Of a stretch of DNA of 64,000 nt, positions 16,470 through 27,134 are shown piece after piece. Every line of letters begins with the position of its first letter. The first letter of the stretch is position 1. The notes beneath the pieces were generated by a model. That model searched no databases. It was not told the DNA's origin and saw only the letters and a list, made by a program, of their open reading frames with translations. Made by a program: the position numbers and the translations under genes. The stretch comes from Paraflavitalea pollutisoli (lineage in GTDB: Bacteria; Bacteroidota; Bacteroidia; Chitinophagales; Chitinophagaceae). The stretch spans positions 929,949 through 993,948 of the forward strand of contig NZ_JARKMX010000008.1 in the NCBI RefSeq assembly GCF_029360705.1, read 5' to 3'.

Positions 16470-17996
16470 TCAGCGTATATCCCAGAACAGGCGCGATTCA
16501 GCGACATCGATATCGCCCTGGGCATTTACATTGTTGACATTGGTACTATACTCATCCTGCGGATAATACAGGCGTACCGGGCGATGGCCATTCTGTGAGC
16601 TGTTCACCGACAGGGGGATCAATGGATAATCATTGCGCCTGAACTCCGACCAGGCCTCCAGGCCGTTGAAATTCGCCAGGGCTACCCATTTCTGGTAAAG
16701 GATGGCCTGGACCTTATCCGGTGCAGCAGCAAAGCTAGCGCTGCCGGCTATCAATTCATCAGCGTGTTGCGCAGGCACCCCCAGCAACCGGAATGATTGA
16801 CGTATTCCTTGCTCGTACAGGTCCTTCGGATTGCCCAGACCAGCCAAACCGAATCGTTGCGCCGCTTCTGCCTGCAACAAAAAGCTTTCGGCCGCAGTAA
16901 AGATCACCTGCGCCTCTGTAGCCCGGCCAAGGATCACACGGGCAGGCCCCACACCTGATGTCAATGAAGCCAGGTAATCTTCTCCTTCTCCGCCAAATGG
17001 CACGCCGACATAATCGACGACATTGCCCAGGTAGAAATCCGGCGCATTGGCAGGCTGCAGCGATTCCGCCACAGCAGCCAGGTATTTCAGTCGCATGGTG
17101 TCGTTGTGGCTCTTTAGGTCATTAACCAGAAATGCACTCATGCGATACAGTGATTGCCCCGTTTGCGGGGCATCATTCTCGTTGTAGCCCGTAGCGAGGT
17201 AATAAGGATTGAGTTTACCACTCGATTTTGCATAACCTGGCTGAGACGTTACATCTTCTCCTGCTCCTATAAACCCGCTTCCCTCGGTCAGTATTTTCTG
17301 TAGCTCTGTACGCACATACTGCTGACGGCTGGCCACCAGGCTCTGGCGCATCAGGATACGCAGTTTGGCCGTATTGGCAAACCGAATCCACTCTTGCGTA
17401 CCACGCCGGCTGCCGATGCTAAAAATACCCGCGGGAAAAGGCGTTGGAAAATTATGTGCCTTGAGGTCAGCCACCGCTTCATCCAGTATTTTGATCAAGG
17501 AATCATAGATGGTAGTGGCCGGATCATATTTCGGTTGAAACACCGCCGTACCCTTGAAGGCATCGGCATAAGGTACATTGCCGTACAGGTCAACCAGCTC
17601 CTGGTACCGCAGGGCTTTCATCACTTTGGCTGGTCCCTTCAGGTAGCTTTGTCCAACGCGATCGGCCTCATCGAGTACATACTGAAAATCGGTGAGGTTA
17701 TCGAAAATGCCCCCCCAATAGTTGAAGTCGCCATTGGTAAAATTGTATGTTTTCTCCGGCGCACCAGTAGTATAGCTGGTAGAATGCGCCCAATACCCGC
17801 CCCAGAAATTACCCAGCACATTCGCATCTCTCGCCAGCGATGTGGCGTAGACATTGAGCGCATTGGTAAAGATGAGGGTAGGACTGGTCACCGTAGCACT
17901 ATTGGGATTGGTGTTCACATCAATGAATTTCTGGCACCCCATAGCAGTTATGCCGAGGGAGGTGGCCAGTATATAAATGCCTGTATTGAGTTTCAT
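16470..17996 (-). CDS. SusD/RagB-family glycan-binding lipoprotein
   Basis: 508 residues from the ATG at 17996 (a GTG one codon earlier is possible). Lipoprotein signal with Cys in ITAMGCQKF. It has the helical SusD core with TPR-like pairs (ILDEAVADLKAH, AESFLLQAEAAQRFG) and resembles the SusD-like_2 subgroup (LARDANVLGNFWGGYWAHS). It partners the adjacent SusC barrel as the lid that captures oligosaccharide on the cell surface. SusC lies 53 bases upstream in the same transcript. Confidence 0.93.
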   Translation of the reverse strand: MKLNTGIYILATSLGITAMGCQKFIDVNTNPNSATVTSPTLIFTNALNVYATSLARDANVLGNFWGGYWAHSTSYTTGAPEKTYNFTNGDFNYWGGIFDNLTDFQYVLDEADRVGQSYLKGPAKVMKALRYQELVDLYGNVPYADAFKGTAVFQPKYDPATTIYDSLIKILDEAVADLKAHNFPTPFPAGIFSIGSRRGTQEWIRFANTAKLRILMRQSLVASRQQYVRTELQKILTEGSGFIGAGEDVTSQPGYAKSSGKLNPYYLATGYNENDAPQTGQSLYRMSAFLVNDLKSHNDTMRLKYLAAVAESLQPANAPDFYLGNVVDYVGVPFGGEGEDYLASLTSGVGPARVILGRATEAQVIFTAAESFLLQAEAAQRFGLAGLGNPKDLYEQGIRQSFRLLGVPAQHADELIAGSASFAAAPDKVQAILYQKWVALANFNGLEAWSEFRRNDYPLIPLSVNSSQNGHRPVRLYYPQDEYSTNVNNVNAQGDIDVAESRLFWDIR

Positions 17997-18049
17997 CACT
18001 GTTATATTTCTTTTGATACAAAGAGATTGTTCATGCCTGCTGGCCTCTT

Positions 18050-21000
18050 TTAGAATACCAGGGATAAGGTGGCACCAAATGACCGTACCGGTGGCGTATT
18101 GGTGGTTTCGTTAATCCCCAGGGCATTGCCGGTGGTATTGGCAAATTCCGGATCGGCGTACTGGTTGTCCTTGGGCAGCAGCATAAACAGGTTGCGGCCA
18201 ATGAGGCTGAAACTGGCGCTCTTGATGAATTTCATCTTGCCGATCAGCGAGGCAGGCACCGTATACGTCAGGTTCGCCTCCCGCAGTTTCCAGAAATCAC
18301 CGCGCGATACGAAATTTTCGCCGGCATTTTTGAACTGTGTATCCCAGTAACCGTAGTGACCATCCGATACCGGCATGGTAGTATTGGGCACATATTTGCC
18401 AGAGCCGTCTTCATACACCGAGTTGGGCAGTACAAAGTTTTCCCGGCCATAGGAGGCGGTGATAGCGCTGATACCGGTAAAGGCCATGGTGGAGCCCAGT
18501 CCATGAAATACATAGTAGCCGCCGCGGTACTCCATCGTAGCAGACAGCGCAAACGCCTTCCACGTGAGGCGGGTACTCAATCCGAGCACGTGTTTGGGAA
18601 TGGTGCGCCCGATGGCCACCTGATCCGCAGCTATGCTGGGGTTACCGCTCGTAGCACTGACAATCACCCTACCGAGGCTGTCACGGCGATAGCCTGTTGT
18701 GCGCAGCAAGGGATAGGCACTACCCTTTTGTGCGTACACAAAGGCTGTAGCCACCCGTGACTCGATATAATTATTATTGAGCGAGAGTGCATTCATATCT
18801 CCATACAGTTCCTTGACGACGTTGTCATTCAGGCTATAGTTGACATTGAGGTCCCAGGTAACCGTTTTGGTTTTTACCGGTTGCAGCTTCAGCTCCACTT
18901 CAAACCCTTTGTTATCGAGCCGTCCGGCATTGAGCCGGGCATTGCGGTAACCGGTACCGGCACTCATACCCACTTCCATCACCTGTCCTTCAGATATCTG
19001 GTAGTAATAGGTAAAATCGAGGCCGATGCGGTTCTTCAGCAACGATAGCTCAAAGCCTCCTTCAAACGATTTGACAAACTCAGGTCGCAGGCCACCATCC
19101 GGCAGGGTATTATCCACCGTACCACCGGGCAGGGAGGAATAGGGAAAACCGCTTCCCATCATATAAATAAGGTCCAGCGAATAAGGCCTGATATTGGCGT
19201 TGGCATTCTTGTTATAGCCTGCCCGCAGCTTGAGGTAGTCGATCGGCCCCAGCTTGAGAACGGGTAGCGCATCACTGACCACAAACGACACATCGCCTCC
19301 GTAGTACCAGTACTGGTAGAAGCTGGATTTCCGACCTTCCCGGTAGAACAAAGAAGTAGCATCCCGGCGGGCCGCACCATGCAGGAACAAGTAATCGTTG
19401 ATGCCAACCGTCAGGTCTCCATAGAAGCCATATTTTCTGTCACGGGCATAGGTCTGTTCGCCCTGCAATTCGCCGGTGCGGTTGGCAATGTTGTACAGGT
19501 CGGGGATCATCACCGAGCCTGAGGCTACCTCCAGGTAATTGCTGGTACTTTGCTGAATATTATTACCCAGGATCAGGTTGGTGCTGATATTGTTGAAGTC
19601 TTTGGAGAACGACAGGATCAGGTCGGAGTTGAGGCGATTGGACGAGCTGAAACGATCTTCCACGCCGCCGGTGATATTACCCCGTGCACGGCTGATGCCA
19701 TTGTAGTCATTGGTCCAGGGATCGGGCACATAGGCTCTGTTACGCGCCCAGTCGGAATAGATGAACTGACCGGTCGTAAACTTCTGTTCTGCGTTGGAAC
19801 TGACGAGGCCCAGGCGGTACGTTGCATTGATCCAGTCTGTGGGTGCATACTGCAGGTCGAAGCTACCGTTGAAGCTACGGGTATTCCCTTTGTGGCGGTT
19901 GTTGTCCAGGTCGAACCAGGGATTCTGGAAATAGTCATTGTAGTAACCATTGGGGTTGGCGAATTTGTTGTTGCGCCAGTCACGCAATTCCGTGAGCGGC
20001 ACGTGTGCTGCCGAATTGACCACCAGCTCATAGAAATCGGACCAGGTACGGTCAAACCGGTCGATGGCATAGGTAGCCTGGAAACCGGCCTTGAGCTTGC
20101 CAAAGGTGCGACTGCTGTTGAAACGGAAAGCATTGCGATTGCGTGTATCACCGGGCACTACACCCGATATCCGGGCGTCCTGAAAAGAAATATAAAAAGA
20201 GCTCTTTTCATCGCCGCCTGATATGGAAACATCGTTCTGAAAAACGGAACCCAGGTCCCACACTTTGCGCTTTTCATCAGGCCTGGCACTATAGGGCACC
20301 ATCAGTGTATCGCCATCTTCGGTGACCCTACCCAAGGGACGCATCGAACCATCGTATTCATCACCGTACGATTGGTTCTCATAGGCCCGATAGTTGAGCG
20401 AGGGAAGCGAACTATAACCCGACCCGTTACCAAAGCGGTTCTGAAATTTGGGCATAAAACTCACTTGCTCGAAGTTGGCAGAAGAGGAGACCGTAACGGT
20501 ACTCTTGCTGCCCCTCCCCTTTTTCGTGGTGATCACGACGGCGCCATTGACACCGTCTGATCCATATAAGGTGGCAGCTTGTCCGCCTTTGAGGGTATTC
20601 ACGCTTTCTACATCGTTCGGATTGAGGTAGTCGAGGGTATTACCCGGCACAGGCACTCCATCGAGCACGATGAGCGCCTGGTTGTTACCTGTAATCGACC
20701 GGTTACCGCGCAGCACAACGCGTGTATCGGCCTGTACACTACTGTTGACGTTGGTGACCACCAGTCCCGCGATCTTACCTGTGAGGGCATTGGCGAGGTT
20801 GGGATTATTGGCGGCCGTGATCTGCTCGCCTTTTACGATCGTGGTAGAGAAACCCAGTTCACGGGGTTTACGGCGTATTCCCAGTGCCGTTACTACCACT
20901 TCATCGAGGGTGCCGTTTTTTTGCAGCGCAATCGGATAGCTGTTGGCAGCGCCTACCACAACGGATTGGGAACTGGCGCCGGCGGCTGAGATGACCAAGA

Positions 21001-21202
21001 CCGCACCGGGGTTGACTTCGATCGTAAAGGCGCCTTTTTCGTTGGTAGTGGCTCCACGGGAGGTGCCCTGGATCAGCACGGAGGCAAAGGCAATGGGATT
21101 GCCTTTCTCATCTGTGACGGTGCCCGTAACCGTTCGGGTTTGGGCCACCGCCATCCACCCATACAGTAATAGTAGGGAGAGCAGCGATAGAATTCTTGAC
21201 AT
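18050..21202 (-). CDS. SusC/RagA-family TonB-dependent transporter
   Basis: 1050 residues. Signal peptide, then a carboxypeptidase-regulatory-like domain (residues 22-100, VTGTVTDEKGNPIAFASVLI) with the TonB-box region (LDEVVVTALG). The plug (about 115-230: VLRGNRSITGNNQALIVLDG) and a large beta-barrel ending in the aromatic SLVF follow. It imports the bound oligosaccharide across the outer membrane using TonB energy. No FecI/FecR-type pair is adjacent. It is co-oriented with GH78 188 bases upstream. Confidence 0.94.
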   Translation of the reverse strand: MSRILSLLSLLLLYGWMAVAQTRTVTGTVTDEKGNPIAFASVLIQGTSRGATTNEKGAFTIEVNPGAVLVISAAGASSQSVVVGAANSYPIALQKNGTLDEVVVTALGIRRKPRELGFSTTIVKGEQITAANNPNLANALTGKIAGLVVTNVNSSVQADTRVVLRGNRSITGNNQALIVLDGVPVPGNTLDYLNPNDVESVNTLKGGQAATLYGSDGVNGAVVITTKKGRGSKSTVTVSSSANFEQVSFMPKFQNRFGNGSGYSSLPSLNYRAYENQSYGDEYDGSMRPLGRVTEDGDTLMVPYSARPDEKRKVWDLGSVFQNDVSISGGDEKSSFYISFQDARISGVVPGDTRNRNAFRFNSSRTFGKLKAGFQATYAIDRFDRTWSDFYELVVNSAAHVPLTELRDWRNNKFANPNGYYNDYFQNPWFDLDNNRHKGNTRSFNGSFDLQYAPTDWINATYRLGLVSSNAEQKFTTGQFIYSDWARNRAYVPDPWTNDYNGISRARGNITGGVEDRFSSSNRLNSDLILSFSKDFNNISTNLILGNNIQQSTSNYLEVASGSVMIPDLYNIANRTGELQGEQTYARDRKYGFYGDLTVGINDYLFLHGAARRDATSLFYREGRKSSFYQYWYYGGDVSFVVSDALPVLKLGPIDYLKLRAGYNKNANANIRPYSLDLIYMMGSGFPYSSLPGGTVDNTLPDGGLRPEFVKSFEGGFELSLLKNRIGLDFTYYYQISEGQVMEVGMSAGTGYRNARLNAGRLDNKGFEVELKLQPVKTKTVTWDLNVNYSLNDNVVKELYGDMNALSLNNNYIESRVATAFVYAQKGSAYPLLRTTGYRRDSLGRVIVSATSGNPSIAADQVAIGRTIPKHVLGLSTRLTWKAFALSATMEYRGGYYVFHGLGSTMAFTGISAITASYGRENFVLPNSVYEDGSGKYVPNTTMPVSDGHYGYWDTQFKNAGENFVSRGDFWKLREANLTYTVPASLIGKMKFIKSASFSLIGRNLFMLLPKDNQYADPEFANTTGNALGINETTNTPPVRSFGATLSLVF

Positions 21203-21390
21203 GGACTTTTGCTTTGGTTTGATGAATAAAGACCAAAGACACTTTCCATCAGCATTCTGCGCTGCATCTTCGCTGAATCACCTGAATAGCCAGATGGCCT
21301 ACACCATACGAACTGCTGAGCTTTAACAAACCACCACAGCAGGTCTTTTTGAACCTAGGTAGTACTACGCAGCAGGCATGTAAAAAGGCG

Positions 21391-23754
21391 TCAACGAACG
21401 ATCTTGTTACTGCCGCTTATCAGCTTTGAGGTAATGCCATTCCAGATGAAGGTGCCCGTTACCCCGGGTGGTAAGGTAACGGTAGCCTGCACGCCGGATG
21501 CTCCTTTTCGCACCAGCTCAACGGCTATTTCACCACCCGGATGCGGCATGCGGCCACTGACCTGCTGCAGCTCGCCGGGTTGCGGCTTCACCTCCACCGT
21601 ACGAAATCCGGGAGAAGACGGCGTGATACCACATAACGTGGCCAGGAAATCGTAATTGGGACTGGCGCTCCAGGCATGGCAATCGCTGCGCGTAGGATCG
21701 GGGTTTTCGGCAAAAGTGGTAAGGCCCCTGCGCAGCATATCGCGCCAGGGTTTCAACTGGGCATAATACAATTGGCCCATGCCTGCCTGCTTGAGTGCCA
21801 ATGTCAGGTAAAAGCGATAATAGAAAGTCGCCTGGCTAAGGGTAGTATCAGACAATACCCGCTTCATCACAATCTGTTGCTGGCTAGTGGGTATGGCACC
21901 CGTCAATACGCCCATGATGCCGGCATGTTGCGAAAAGGTATTGCGTTGCGGCGTATTGGCCATCATTTGTTTGCCGGCATCATAACAGGCCTGATAGGTG
22001 CCGGCAGCCAGGGCCGTGGCGATCTTTTTATAGCGGGCAGCCTGATAAGGTTTCTTAAAATATCTAAACAACGCTTCCGCCTGCCGTAAGGTGTATACAT
22101 ACTGCAAGGTGATTACCGACGAATTGCCATCAGTAGCACCATCGGGCACGCCCATGGGAAAGGCATGGTTCCAGTCAGTAAAGTTCCACCATTTCATTGG
22201 TCCCAGCATCTGCCGTGCCGTGTCGATGTGCTTTTCATACCAGTTCAGCACACCTTCCACACCGGTCAGGAATTGTGCCGTAAAAGCATCGTCGCGGCGG
22301 TGCATGCAATAATCGTAGACCATCGATACCCAATATAAAGAGAATGGGGGAATCACCTGCAGCCGGTTGCTGGGGTAACGTCCCTGGGTAAGGCCTTCCG
22401 GCACCCTCGATTGGTAGAAGTCCAGCAGGGCTTTGCGCATCAACCGGTCATCGCCCGCCACATACAGGGAGATCAGAGCTTGAATGCGCGTATCACCTTC
22501 GTATTGCAATTGTTCGTAGTAGGGGCAGTCGTAGTAGGTCTCACCGGCACAGAGGCGGGCGGTACGCCAGCCCACGTTCCAGATATCCTGCAGTGACGAA
22601 TCACTGCTGGTAAACGACGCGCGTTGTTCAAAAGGATAACCTGTATACATCCCATAGAGGTCGTCGATCACCAGGGCTTCGTCGCGGGTTGTGATGTCTA
22701 GCTGCAAATATCGATAGGTGCGCAGCCATAGCGGGCGATACAACCGGTGTTCTCCGCCATCCGTTTCAAACACATCGTAATTGCCCCGTATCTCTTTGCC
22801 GTCTATCTCGTCGCGATTGCCTTTTCCCTGCGGACCAAACAAGGCCTCTGCGTAGGTGAGTTTTACCTGTGCCGCCCTACCCTTGCTCAGGATCAGTTCG
22901 GGATAGGCCACGGTATTGAACGATTGGTCGAGCAAGAGGCTAACCCGTCTATTGGCCGGTATGGTCAGGGGCGCTTTGCCGGTCAGCCAGCCTTGCGGCA
23001 CCGTAATACCGCTGGCCCGGCGCACCTGCCCGATACGTTGGGGCTTTTCTTCCATGGGCGGGATGTTGCGGGGCGCCAGTGTCCACAGGTTATCCGTGCC
23101 ATAGCCAACGGGCACTGGCGCATCGATGCGGCGGGCAGGCTGCCACTGGGCGTCGTTAAAGCCCGCCTGTTCCCATTGCCAGGGATAACGGGCAGCCGTC
23201 ACACTGTCGCCCGGGCCGATCACCATATAGGTATGCAGGCGCGGACCATTGTCGATCGAGCAAGGCTGATACGCTTTGTTTTGCGTCACCTTCCAGGTTT
23301 TGTCCGTATTCACCACCTGCTCTGCGTCGGTATCCCCTTGCAGAGCAAAGGCAGTTTGGTTAGAGATCTGGGCCACGGCCGCCTGCTCGCCCATATTCCA
23401 GACCTGTGCCGCCAGCAGGTTGTCGCCGGGTTTCAGATAGGGTGCGATATCTACCGTTTCAAAATACCAATTATATAGGTCGCCGCGGGCGGGACCACTG
23501 CAAACGGCCTGCCCATTGACAAAAAGACGGTACCGGTTGTCGGCCGTTACATGAATCACGAAACGGGCGGGCCTGGTTGGCAGGGAAAACCTTTTCCTGA
23601 AATGATAGATGCCGTAGGCACGCTGCGGTACATCGGGACAGGTGATCCAGCTGGCGGTCCAGTGCTGTCGCAGCCACCGAGGGTTGATAGCAGGTTCTTG
23701 TGCGAGGAGCTGCAGAGCGGTGAAAATCAGTAAAAGAAAAGCGAAGGCTCTCAT
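21391..23754 (-). CDS. GH78 alpha-L-rhamnosidase-like enzyme, exported
   Basis: 787 residues with a signal peptide. The N-terminal beta-sandwich carries a carbohydrate-binding fold (residues 30-150: FRKRFSLPTRPARFVIHVTA, NRYRLFVNGQAVCSGPARGD). The (alpha/alpha)6 catalytic domain follows (about 370-700), with the acidic motif DCPYYEQLQYEGDTRIQA equivalent to the GH78 acid/base region, and a C-terminal beta domain. It removes terminal L-rhamnose from pectic or arabinogalactan-type glycans (family knowledge; the exact linkage is unknown). It heads the leftward Sus operon and is divergent from the second SusC/D pair. Confidence 0.87.
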   Translation of the reverse strand: MRAFAFLLLIFTALQLLAQEPAINPRWLRQHWTASWITCPDVPQRAYGIYHFRKRFSLPTRPARFVIHVTADNRYRLFVNGQAVCSGPARGDLYNWYFETVDIAPYLKPGDNLLAAQVWNMGEQAAVAQISNQTAFALQGDTDAEQVVNTDKTWKVTQNKAYQPCSIDNGPRLHTYMVIGPGDSVTAARYPWQWEQAGFNDAQWQPARRIDAPVPVGYGTDNLWTLAPRNIPPMEEKPQRIGQVRRASGITVPQGWLTGKAPLTIPANRRVSLLLDQSFNTVAYPELILSKGRAAQVKLTYAEALFGPQGKGNRDEIDGKEIRGNYDVFETDGGEHRLYRPLWLRTYRYLQLDITTRDEALVIDDLYGMYTGYPFEQRASFTSSDSSLQDIWNVGWRTARLCAGETYYDCPYYEQLQYEGDTRIQALISLYVAGDDRLMRKALLDFYQSRVPEGLTQGRYPSNRLQVIPPFSLYWVSMVYDYCMHRRDDAFTAQFLTGVEGVLNWYEKHIDTARQMLGPMKWWNFTDWNHAFPMGVPDGATDGNSSVITLQYVYTLRQAEALFRYFKKPYQAARYKKIATALAAGTYQACYDAGKQMMANTPQRNTFSQHAGIMGVLTGAIPTSQQQIVMKRVLSDTTLSQATFYYRFYLTLALKQAGMGQLYYAQLKPWRDMLRRGLTTFAENPDPTRSDCHAWSASPNYDFLATLCGITPSSPGFRTVEVKPQPGELQQVSGRMPHPGGEIAVELVRKGASGVQATVTLPPGVTGTFIWNGITSKLISGSNKIVR

Positions 23755-23788
23755 GTTCTATGGCGTTATCGGTGCAACAATCAGTTAC

Positions 23789-23796
23789 TAAATGTA
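23789..23796 (-). promoter_or_regulatory. Candidate promoter of the GH78-Sus operon
   Basis: On the minus strand a TTG is followed after 21 bases by TACATTTA, one base off TAnnTTTG, about 35 bases before the GH78 ATG. It lies in the 367-base divergent region 23755-24121. Confidence 0.4.
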
Positions 23797-23843
23797 TTGA
23801 AAATAAAATTGACCACCCAATCACCCACCTTTTGGGCCATGCG

Positions 23844-23870
23844 CTTTAATTGTCGTGTGTACAATTAAAG
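23844..23870. promoter_or_regulatory. Inverted repeat, possible operator in divergent Sus promoter region
   Basis: Arms ctttaattgt (23844-23853) and acaattaaag (23861-23870) are perfect reverse complements with a 7-base spacer. The spacing and the position between two divergently transcribed glycan-use operons fit a dimeric regulator site. It is A/T-rich, unlike the flanking genes. The rest of the 23755-24121 gap shows no gene. Confidence 0.5.
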
Positions 23871-24121
23871 TCAATATTTGACAAGAGCTGGTTAAATGGT
23901 ATAAACAAGATGTTACGGTATAATGATACTTTCGTTATATCCGTTTTCAACAACAGTCGAGAAAAAAACCGGCAGGCCCGGTGGGGAATCGTATTGCCAT
24001 ATGCTTCCTACCCAGCATCAACTAGTGTACCCTAACCGTATCCAAAAAAACACAAGCAGACATCCTGTACTATAGAAGCGACGATTGTACATAAACACTA
24101 AACAAACAAATCAAATTGCTT

Positions 24122-27112
24122 ATGATTAAGCTCCTTGCGGGCGCGGGCATAGCATCCTGGCTATGTTTTACACCTGCCTCAGTCAACGCATTTGCTCCAG
24201 ATCTGCCCTTTTACAAAAAGTCGCCGATTGCCACCAAGGTATCGGGTGTTGTAAAAGATGCTAAAGGCGATCCACTGCCTGGCATTTCCGTGCTGGTCAA
24301 GGACACGCAACGCGGCACCACCACCGACGGCAGCGGCTCCTTTTCGATCGATGTGAACGAAGGAGAAACACTGGTATTCTCTGCGACAGGGTATGCCGCC
24401 CAGGAAGTAAAAGTAGGCACCCAGACTACCCTGGCCATCACCATGCAGAATCAAAATGCCAGCCTCGATGAGGTGGTCGTAGTAGGTTATGGTAAACAGA
24501 AAAGAGGGGAAGTAACCAGCGCCGTAGCCACCGTTAAACAAGAGAATTTCACGAAAGGTTTTGCCCGGGATGCGGGCCAATTGATACAAGGCAAAGTAGC
24601 CGGTGTAGCCGTAACGAGCGCCAGTGGTGACCCCAATGCCACCACCCAGATCTCCCTACGTGGTACCAGCACCCTGATGGCATCCCAGCAGCCGCTGATC
24701 CTGATCGACGGTATCCCCGGTGCGATCAACACCGTAGCGCCCGAAGACATCGAGGCCATCGACGTATTGAAGGACGGTTCTGCTGCCGCCATCTATGGTA
24801 CCCGTGGTACCAACGGCGTTATCCTCATCACCACCAAGAAAAGAGGCAGCCGCGCTTCTTCCGTCACATATGAAGGACAAGTGAACGTACAGACCATTGC
24901 CCGGAAAATGAAGTTCCTCGACGCTGCAGGCTATCGCCGCGGTATCCAGGAAGGTGTTTTCCCCGCTAATTTCGATAAAGGCACTTCCACCGATTGGCTG
25001 GATGTGGTCAGCCGCGACCCCGTCAGCCAAACACATAACCTATCGATCCAGGGAGGTTCTGCTACGACCAACTATGTGGCCTCTTTGAACGTGCGTCAAT
25101 GGCAGGGCTTCTTCAAGCGCTCCGAAAATGAGCAATTGATCGGCCGTGCGGACCTCAACCATATCATGTTCGACGGTAAGCTGAAGATGAACTTCAACGT
25201 CATCGGTCGTAACCGTAACTATTTTGCAGCGCCCAACTATAGCTATATCTATCGCCAGGCGATCATCCGCAACCCGACAGACAGCGTATACAACTACGCC
25301 GGCTTCTACCGCGAAGACCCCAATGGCTATAACTACGACAACCCGCTTCGTCCGATTGAAGAAGTAGATGGCGAAACAACGGTTAACGAAATGCGTTACA
25401 ACGCCAACGTGGTATTCACGCCCATCAAGAACCTGAATGTTAAATTGTTGCTGTCTACCGTGAAGCTCACCAGCCTCACTGGTTATGCAGAGAACAACAA
25501 ACACCGTGCTTCTGAAACGTCGCGCAGGACCGGTTATGCCTCCCGCGGTACAGATTACTCGCGCGACAACTTGCTGGAACTTACAGGAGATTACACCCGC
25601 TCCTTCAACCTGCACCGTATTACCCTGCTGGGTGGTTACAGCTGGCAGAGTGTGACAGCAGAAGGTTTTGGCGCCGCCAACTCCAACTTCCCCACCGACC
25701 TGTATTCTTACAACAGGTTGCAATCGGGTGATGCCCTGTTGCTGCAGAACAACACCGTGAACATGAGCAGCTACAAGAACAACCACAAGCTCATCGGCTT
25801 CTTTACCCGTGCCAACTATGTATATGACGACAAGTACATGTTGATGGTAAGTATACGTCATGAAGGTTCTTCCAAATTCGGTGAGAACTACAAGTGGGGT
25901 AACTTCCCCGCGGCTTCTATCGGCTGGCGCATCAACCGTGAAAACTTCATGCAAAATGCGTCCTTCATCAATGACCTGAAACTGCGTGGCGGTATCGGCA
26001 TTACGGGTACAGTGCCCTCCGACCCTTACATGTCGCTGATCAGCATGAACTACAACAGCACCAACCGCTTCCTGTACAATGGTCAGTGGATACAGCCCAT
26101 CGAGCCCGTACGTAACCCCAACCCGGATCTTCGCTGGGAAAAGAAAACCGAGTACAACATCGGTCTGGACTTCGCTATCTGGAAGAACCGCATCAGCGGT
26201 AGCATCGACCTCTATCAACGTCGTACCCGCGATATGTTGTACAACTTCCCCGTACCGGTACCACCCAACCTGAACGGTTCTACCATGGCCAATGCCGGTG
26301 AAATGAAGAACCAGGGTATCGAGGTCCTGATCAATACGCAGGTATATCAAACCAGGGATTTCGAGATCAACAGTAATATCACCTGGTCTTACAATAAGAA
26401 CACCCTCGTTTCGATCTCTTCCGACGAGCGTTTCAAACTGGCCAATCCATTCTTCGACGCAGGTCATACCGGCGAACCCATCCAGTTGATCACGCACCGT
26501 GTGCAGGTTGGTCAGCCGATCGGCAACTTCTACGGCTATAAATCTGTCGACATCGACAATGCCGGCAAATGGATCATCGAAGGCGTAGATGGCAAACCCA
26601 AGCCCATCGCCGATGCGAAGAACGAAGACAAGAAGATCCTCGGCAACGGTGTACCCAAGCATACCGCAGGCTGGAACCTTGGCTTCCGCTACAAACGTCT
26701 CGACCTGGCTGTCAACATGCGTGGTTCCTTTGGCTACCAGATCCTGAACTTCCAGCGTATGTATTATGAGAACCCTACCGTGAAGGAATACAATATGCTG
26801 GAAAGCGCCCTTGATAAGGTATATGGCAAAACGCGCCTTACCTCTCCCCTGTCCTATGTTTCCTATTATATCGAGGATGGTGATCACTGGAAAATCGATA
26901 ACGTAACCCTGGGTTACAATTTCAGCACGTCCAAAGTGAAGTTCATCAAGGCCATGCGTGTGTATGCGTCTGCACTGAACCTGGCCGTGATCACTGGTTA
27001 CAAAGGCCTCGACCCTGAGACAGGCCGTCTGGGTATGGATCCCGGCAACGACAACCGCGACAAGTATCCTACTATGCGTACGTTCACCCTGGGACTTAAC
27101 CTGACTTTCTAA
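24122..27112 (+). CDS. SusC/RagA-family TonB-dependent transporter
   Basis: 996 residues from the ATG at 24122 (a TTG two codons earlier is less likely). The regulatory-like domain is at residues 38-115 (VSGVVKDAKGDPLPGISVLV). The TonB box and plug begin with LDEVVVVGYGKQKRGEVTSA and contain QPLILIDGIPGAINTVAPED. The barrel ends with TFTLGLNLTF. SusD follows 22 bases after the stop. It is only distantly similar to the leftward SusC, so the pairs probably take up different products. Confidence 0.95.
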   Translation: MIKLLAGAGIASWLCFTPASVNAFAPDLPFYKKSPIATKVSGVVKDAKGDPLPGISVLVKDTQRGTTTDGSGSFSIDVNEGETLVFSATGYAAQEVKVGTQTTLAITMQNQNASLDEVVVVGYGKQKRGEVTSAVATVKQENFTKGFARDAGQLIQGKVAGVAVTSASGDPNATTQISLRGTSTLMASQQPLILIDGIPGAINTVAPEDIEAIDVLKDGSAAAIYGTRGTNGVILITTKKRGSRASSVTYEGQVNVQTIARKMKFLDAAGYRRGIQEGVFPANFDKGTSTDWLDVVSRDPVSQTHNLSIQGGSATTNYVASLNVRQWQGFFKRSENEQLIGRADLNHIMFDGKLKMNFNVIGRNRNYFAAPNYSYIYRQAIIRNPTDSVYNYAGFYREDPNGYNYDNPLRPIEEVDGETTVNEMRYNANVVFTPIKNLNVKLLLSTVKLTSLTGYAENNKHRASETSRRTGYASRGTDYSRDNLLELTGDYTRSFNLHRITLLGGYSWQSVTAEGFGAANSNFPTDLYSYNRLQSGDALLLQNNTVNMSSYKNNHKLIGFFTRANYVYDDKYMLMVSIRHEGSSKFGENYKWGNFPAASIGWRINRENFMQNASFINDLKLRGGIGITGTVPSDPYMSLISMNYNSTNRFLYNGQWIQPIEPVRNPNPDLRWEKKTEYNIGLDFAIWKNRISGSIDLYQRRTRDMLYNFPVPVPPNLNGSTMANAGEMKNQGIEVLINTQVYQTRDFEINSNITWSYNKNTLVSISSDERFKLANPFFDAGHTGEPIQLITHRVQVGQPIGNFYGYKSVDIDNAGKWIIEGVDGKPKPIADAKNEDKKILGNGVPKHTAGWNLGFRYKRLDLAVNMRGSFGYQILNFQRMYYENPTVKEYNMLESALDKVYGKTRLTSPLSYVSYYIEDGDHWKIDNVTLGYNFSTSKVKFIKAMRVYASALNLAVITGYKGLDPETGRLGMDPGNDNRDKYPTMRTFTLGLNLTF

Positions 27113-27134
27113 CTAAAGCTTTATTACATTGTAT

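Noticed and set aside
25040-26887. 615-codon open frame on the strand opposite the rightward SusC gene
   Set aside because: It mirrors the codon pattern of the SusC gene, has no domain or signal, and SusC is complete on the other strand.
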